Positions 59,240-64,000 of a stretch of 64,000 nucleotides of DNA are shown in pieces. Position numbers and translations under genes: made by a program. The stretch covers positions 620,001 to 684,000 of the forward strand of contig KN834750.1 in the NCBI GenBank assembly GCA_000827265.1, in the 5' to 3' direction. The notes beneath the pieces are model-generated. The model worked only from the letters and a program-made list of their open reading frames with translations, was not told the DNA's origin and did not search any database. The stretch comes from Collybiopsis luxurians FD-317 M1. Taxonomy: Eukaryota; Basidiomycota; Agaricomycetes; Agaricales; Omphalotaceae. Each line of letters opens with the position of its first letter. The stretch's first letter is position 1.

Positions 59240-61308
59240 ATGAACCGTGATTTCATTATCAATTTCTCTTTTCTTTCCCCTTTTTTTCTCGTCTTTCTTT
59301 TTCATGCTCTCAAATGGTTTCTATTAGTATCACGACATGGAGGAGTATGTCTGCTCATCTTTCATCTCGCTCCCCCCAGCTTCTCAAATTTTACACTTCT
59401 AGTCACCGCGACTGTCCTCGCAGGCGTTGGCATCATCCTCACCAGTCTCAGACTTTTTTACAGAGCGAAAAAACAGCGGGTCTGGGTCGATGATATCTTG
59501 GCTGCTTTTGCTGGCTTACTATCATTGACTGCTCTGCCTTGTATTTGGATATATACTGACTATCCAGGCGTTGGCCCCCTCAATCAGTCTCCTCATAATC
59601 GATTGATGGCCTATTGGGTTTTCACTGGGATATTCATAATCATCATCTGGTCAGCCTTTACCAAGCTTGATCGTCGCCCTTCCTCTTCTAATATCATCGC
59701 AGGTTGACCCGCATCAGCTTAATCTGTTCTTTAGTAAGAACTGTCCCTCCTTCTAGTTCCCTTCGCCAGATTTCCTACATCATAATTGCTCTGTCTGCTT
59801 TCATGGGCATTGCTCTGTTGACACAAAAAATACTGCTATGCTACCGCGATCATAGTTGGCAATCTTTGACGGGGTTAGACTTGCAGTGTTCGGGTACGTA
59901 CTGTTTACTGTTTATTGATCACAGAATCTTGAGCTAAATTTCCTGGTAGGGAACCACTTGACTATTATGGCTACTGAGATTTCTCGTGAGTTTGAACCGT
60001 TCTGAACTCCTCTTGCTGTTGTAATGCTCGTCTTATCTGGAAATAGTCGAGTTCTTCTCCAACATCTTGATGGTGGCGATCTTGATCAGGACTATGATCG
60101 TTCTCGAAACCGAGTTTATACGCCGCTGGTTGATCTTGGTCGTTTTCTTTGCATCCTGCTTAATTTCTGGAGCAAGTGTTGCTCATGCCGTGTTTTTCAT
60201 CCGAAATATCGGTATACTAGAACGATTCGCTGCTAGTATCCAGGTAGATTTACTCTCAGAAATAACCGGATTCACGACTGACAGTTTCACATAGGCATTC
60301 AGCTCCTTGATAGCCATCAATTTCCCTGCTTTGGTTATCTTCTTCCTCTTACTTGAATGCCCCAATCAGGAAGACCCGGACAAGTCAGATGGAGGGGGAC
60401 CTGTGGCAAGACGGTCTTCTCAACCTCAGCCGTACGCTCGCATTACTAGCATGCGGTGCATCGGCAGCCCCACGAAACTTCGAGCGTTTTCTCCTGCATC
60501 CCGAAGAGAATCGTCCTTCTATTCCGATGAAAAATCGCCCGTGCATTACCTCAGCCCTCTTTCCCAAGTAACCTGCGACAGTAGATCTGCATATTCGGCT
60601 AACTCGTATCACATGCGGCAGACAATTAGCCCTCTTACCCAAATAGCAAGTATCAGTGCTAGTCGATCCGCTTCCTTGGCTAGCACACAACATACAGAGT
60701 TGACAGAGGGGTCCGATGAGCGGCGACAAGCTAATCGTCTTTCCACCTTTTTCTGTGAACGCCTTTGTCAGAGCAATTCTACCCACCGCATATCTCCTGC
60801 TGTCTCAAGCACCGGAGATAACGACCCACGCCTTTCTGCTTTTTTCAGCGGCCTTCATCCTCCCCCTGCTCAGAACAATCGGTTGTCGCCAGCGATCGCA
60901 AGCACCGTTGGTTCAGATGGCGTAAGCCTCAGCGCGTACCCTATCCTGAACAAACCTCCTTCGTCCTTGTTCGGAGGCTCGGAATACAGCAATAGGTTGT
61001 CTCGAGAAATAAAGAACGTGAGGTTCACGAGCCCTGTCGTAGCTTCCGCTCACTCGATGAAATCATCGACCATATCGACGGCTTCGCCGTATTCAATGTC
61101 GATCTATTCCGAATATGCCAACATGCCTGGCCAAGAGGATAGCCAACCTAACGTTTCGGCGATGCCTGAATTACCGACAATGCCCGAGGCAATTCATTCC
61201 ACTACCACCGCCGAGGGCCAAAAGCCTTTCCAACTTCCGTCGCAGATATTGGCTGCGATGCGACAGCAGGAGAAACCTAGACCTTCATCTCGTCCGACGC
61301 CATTTTGA
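59240..61308 (+). CDS. Multi-pass membrane protein, fungal rhodopsin-domain-like
   Basis: Seven-helix-like fungal membrane protein resembling the rhodopsin-domain/PTH11-related group. Segments include LLVTATVLAGVGIILTSLRL followed by FYRAKKQRVWVDDILAAFAG LLSL, LMAYWVFTGIFIIIIWSAFT, QISYIIIALSAFMGIALLT, EFFSNILMVAILIRTMIVLE and FALVIFFLLLEC-type helices before a Ser-rich cytosolic tail of about 300 residues ending SSRPTPF. No retinal Lys is obvious. The start is uncertain: 59240 adds hydrophobic sequence, while an alternative ATG at 59336 with a 35-nt intron would give MEDFSNFTLLVTATV, closer to relatives. Function unknown. Confidence 0.68.
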
Positions 61309-62281
61309 ACCATGTTCGCAGCTATAGACAGCGGTATATATCGAGTTCCTTGTAATAATATAAGTATGTCCTCACTAGGTCTTTTTGGGCATGTAACGTC
61401 CAGCACAGTATTCTTATTCGTATTTCAATTTCTTGGCCGTCAATGGGACAACAGGATACGCTTTTTTGCCGTCGAGTACAACATTTTTTCTTACCTTACC
61501 ATCTGTCTCTCTCGGGCTGCCGAAGTCGCTTTATCTTTCTTTAAGATTATAGATTCACATTTGTGACATTCGGCGGACCTGACGTACAGTGAGAACTTTT
61601 AGCATCACCTCTCGACTCTAGCGTTAATGGCTAGTTACATCTCAGCCGACGTGCGATATGTGAAATTATTTCATGCAGAGCAGGAATTAGCCGAAATTAT
61701 CATAAGAGGAAAAACAGCCAAAAAGGATTCTATTGTCGTGGACGTCCGATACGACTACTATGCTGGAGAAAACATTGTCGGAGGAGTAAATACTGGGTGA
61801 ACATTGATGAGACAAGAGAACTGAAAGCTGCGAGTGTGTGATAGAGACTTGACTTGTAAGAATCGTTTCTGAGGGCTCTGCAACCCCGGCGGTTCTACGA
61901 GATGAATTCGGAAGCATCCAGGCAAAGTTCAAGGAGCTGGCGATTGCGCGATGCTTTGACCAATGAGTTTGATAGAATAACGCCAAACTCGTCGAAATGA
62001 GGGATGCCAAGGTCTGGTGTTCTGATTGAGGGTTGTACACATGATGAAATTTGCGTTTATAATTCCAAGCAAACCATAGATGGCTGGAAGAGAAGAACTG
62101 GCTCCTCAGGGCATCGACGGAGACAGTGTGGCGTTGTTCACACGTGTGCTCGTATCCAGAATGCGACAAGCACAGCTAGCATGGAGCTGAAACTGAAACT
62201 CTTCCTTCCTCCGCTGCTTTTCCACTAACCACCTTCTCTGGTGTGTATCCGCCGCCCTCCCTCTTCCGCTCAACATTCAGG
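61309..62281. other. Intergenic region with a gene fragment
   Basis: 973 bases lie between the membrane-protein stop and the secreted-protein start. A rhodanese/Cdc25-like fragment fills 61627-61968 (listed separately). The rest shows no domain-bearing frame, RNA gene or repeat; a 160-codon minus-strand frame overlaps the fragment and is taken as its shadow. Confidence 0.45.
61627..61968 (+). pseudogene. Rhodanese/Cdc25-like phosphatase (arsenate reductase Acr2-type) fragment
   Basis: The frame from 61627 reads MASYISADVRYVKLFHAEQE then LAEIIIRGKTAKKD and IVVDVRYDYYAGENIVGGVN before a TGA at 61798-61800. This recalls the start of small Cdc25/Acr2-type rhodaneses (YIS..ELAEII, VVDVRDDDYAGGNI). 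About 75 bases on, another frame gives VLRDEFGSIQAKFKE and a stop at 61968, like their C-terminal VLRGGF...QAKFK block. The segment between, which should carry the catalytic HCxxSQxRGP loop, is missing. I read it as a decayed copy with the active site deleted. A rewritten functional gene is less likely. Confidence 0.5.
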
Positions 62282-63324
62282 ATGCGCGCCGTCTCTTGGC
62301 CCGGCTTTTTCTCTGTTATCTTTATCGTCTCGAACTGTGTTCCGGCGTCACCTGTAAATCTAGGATATCTCACAAAGGGCCTCAATTGGTTTCTGGACTC
62401 TTCGTCTTTTTCTCCGAATTCACCGGCGACGATAGCGGGTGGAGGTAAAGCAGCGGTGGTGGCGGAGCTTTCAGGTTCCAGCTCGGAGATTGATGTAAGC
62501 TTGGGATGGGTAGATCCAAGAATTTTGGGTGGAAGATTGTTAGATGCGAGTGTATACATTGGGATACGATTACGCAAAGCCAATGTTTTTTTTTTGTCTA
62601 GTTCACAACTCCTCATGAAGGCGAACCACTCAACGTTATCATATCTGGCAAGTCTGATCCATATGTGCTTTCTGAGAGTGGCTTCTCGGACTATGCCAGG
62701 TTAGTTATATTTATCTGCAATCCTACAGACTCAAAATCTTTATTTCTCAGATCTCTTGGTTTCTCAAGCGAATGCTTAGGGGTTCATGTAGGCCACATTC
62801 ATCAAGCGAACCTTGGTGATGGCAACGAGAGGCGGGATGAACAGATTCTAGCCAGACAGTACTATTTTATGGGGCCTGCGGGCCCCATTTTCGGGACGTG
62901 TTGGGAAAGCTTAGCCGGTATGTCTTTCGATTCTTTCGTCTCAGACCTCGCTTGATTTCTGTTTAGGTGGCAATCACTTCCGTGCATGGAAGCAGAACGG
63001 TACCCAGGCGGACAGCGGGGCATGGTTTTTGGGTGTCTCGAAAGAACAGGTATGTATTGCCCGTTAGTGCGCTGTTGAACGTTCTGAATAATTCTTGACA
63101 TACAGCACGCCAAAAAAAACCATATGATAGTACCAAATGGGTACAACATTGGAAGGGACTTTGTCGTCGAACAAGCCGTCTCATCTCCGACGCACTGGAA
63201 CTCGCTCTGGTGGCGAGCGGAGGTAGAATGGGTTGAAGGATTGTTAGAGCCAGGGAGTGTTGGCGTGAATCATGGAATTGAGCAGGATGGGCTTGTTGCT
63301 GTCCTGACTGTTAGTCGTTTGTAG
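62282..63324 (+). CDS. Conserved fungal secreted protein of unknown function
   Basis: Starts with a signal peptide, MRAVSWPGFFSVIFIVSNCV, followed by LGYLTKGLNWFLDSSSF and a Gly/Ala-rich stretch. An intron with donor GTATAC joins GGRLLDAS to FTTPHEGEPLNVIISGKSDP. Then YVLSESGFSDYARSLGFSSE, CLGVHVGHIHQANLGDGNER, GTCWESLAGGNHFRAWKQNG, TQADSGAWFLGVSKEQ, MIVPNGYNIGRDFVVEQAV and VNHGIEQDGLVAVLTVSRL. These blocks recur in uncharacterised proteins of many basidiomycetes and ascomycetes that I recall but cannot name. No known catalytic motif. A MGPAGPI insertion sits over a perfect hairpin (62869-62888). Secretion is inferred from the N-terminus. Confidence 0.78.
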
Positions 63325-63534
63325 GATATGTGCCATTTTATTTTTGTATTTATGTTGTACGTATAGACAATAGACTTTGGTATTTACTTGTTGGTCCGTG
63401 CGCAATCAGAAAATGAGCTGACGGACCGCCTCTCCCTCTCTACTCAATTAAACGTCCCTTTCGTGGTTTCTGCTCATCCTTCATCGTCTCCCCGTAAATT
63501 TTATGAAACTATCCTCCACCAACCTCTAGTTTCA

Positions 63535-64000
63535 ATGGCCGAGGGCTTTTCAGAAACAAAGAAATCCGTACTAGATACCCAAGATGTCCAGATGGCCGAT
63601 GAAACTGCTCCCGCTCTAGGCGCCGCCAAGGACGACGAAGAAACGACCGACAATATCACACACGACAGACCACTCAATGTCACAGATGCTTTGAGCTATT
63701 TGGATGCCGTCAAGAATAAATTCTCTACCCAGCCAACTGTTTACAATCATTTTCTCGACATCATGAAGGAGTTCAAGAGCCAACAGTGGGTTTTTCTCCT
63801 CCCCCCCTTTTGTCAACAGCTTTTTATCGCTCAACAATTGTCGTTAAAGAATCGATACTCCCGGGGTCATAAAACGGGTATCCGCTCTATTCCAAGGTCA
63901 CCCGTCGCTCATTCAAGGTTTTAATACCTTTCTACCCGTCGGGTACCGTATCGAGTGCTCAGTTGACGCCAATCATATCACCGTCACCACTCCTAGAGGC
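63535..64000 (+). CDS. SIN3: SIN3 corepressor, 5' part (cut by window end)
   Basis: N-terminal part of the Sin3 scaffold of the Rpd3/HDAC corepressor. [20 protein letters not shown] and an acidic stretch precede the first paired amphipathic helix domain: [20 protein letters not shown] and [15 protein letters not shown]. After an intron (donor GTGGGT, acceptor before 63850) it continues [38 protein letters not shown]. The order and sequence of PAH1 are nearly invariant in fungi. The rest, including PAH2-4 and the HDAC interaction domain, lies beyond the window. Confidence 0.93.

Noticed and set aside
61687..62169. Minus-strand open frame of 160 codons
   Set aside because: No recognisable domain; it is antisense to the rhodanese-like blocks, which carry family similarity on the plus strand.
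1..64000. Transposons, CRISPR arrays, tRNA or rRNA genes, or a secondary-metabolite cluster
   Set aside because: No transposase, reverse transcriptase, terminal repeats, spaced repeats, tRNA box pattern, or polyketide/NRPS/terpene core gene was seen; this is by eye, so a tRNA scan could still find one.

Overview
This window is nuclear DNA of a filamentous basidiomycete, most likely an Agaricomycete (mushroom or polypore type). The signs are dense small genes on both strands, introns of about 45-65 nt with GT...AG ends, and several gene families typical of that group: polyporopepsin-like aspartic proteases, Egt1, BTB and F-box proteins, and alpha-arrestin-like proteins. I find about 31 protein genes plus one gene fragment. 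I see no tRNA, rRNA, CRISPR array or intact transposon. Gene spans run from start codon to stop codon and include introns; exon joins are given where I could derive them from frame and homology.

Layout. 0-10 kb (all +): membrane-anchored aspartic protease, PLP aminotransferase, dynactin p62, a PY-motif membrane protein, alpha-arrestin-like protein A. 10-20 kb: alpha/beta-hydrolase (-), GDSL esterase (+), gelsolin-type protein (+), a mitochondrial family-X polymerase-like protein (-) head-to-head with a methyltransferase (+), a small microexon-rich gene (-), OPA3 (+). 20-26 kb: two paralogous F-box-like genes bracketing a GUP1-type MBOAT gene. 26-37 kb: DCAF-type WD40 protein (+), Qng1 queuosine salvage enzyme (-), acyl-CoA thioesterase-like gene (-), DHHC palmitoyltransferase (+), Egt1 ergothioneine synthase (+). 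37-49 kb: alpha-arrestin-like B (+), DHX33/Dhr2-type helicase (+), two tandem aspartic proteases (-), an ORC6-like protein (+). 49-64 kb: AVL9 (-), MYND protein (+), S28 peptidase (-), LTO1 (-), BTB protein (+), NAD(P)H-hydrate epimerase (-), rhodopsin-domain-like membrane protein (+), a rhodanese/Cdc25-like fragment (+), a conserved secreted protein (+), and the 5' end of SIN3 (+), cut by the window edge.

Most genes are housekeeping and do not form a metabolic cluster. Possible functional links are loose. The two alpha-arrestin-like proteins and the PY-motif membrane protein could all engage an Rsp5-type ubiquitin ligase. The three aspartic proteases and the S28 peptidase are a proteolytic set. 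Several genes act at mitochondria (OPA3, the polymerase-like protein).

The observations most worth a second look are: the family-X polymerase-like protein, which keeps the fold signatures but has Arg in place of the first catalytic Asp and gains a mitochondrial-type presequence from a separate first exon; a small gene with three consecutive exons of 11, 15 and 12 nt; two adjacent OPA3 introns sharing an identical 15-base 3' segment; and palindromic bZIP-type sites in the promoters of the duplicated F-box genes. I did not find a clearly new multi-gene system.
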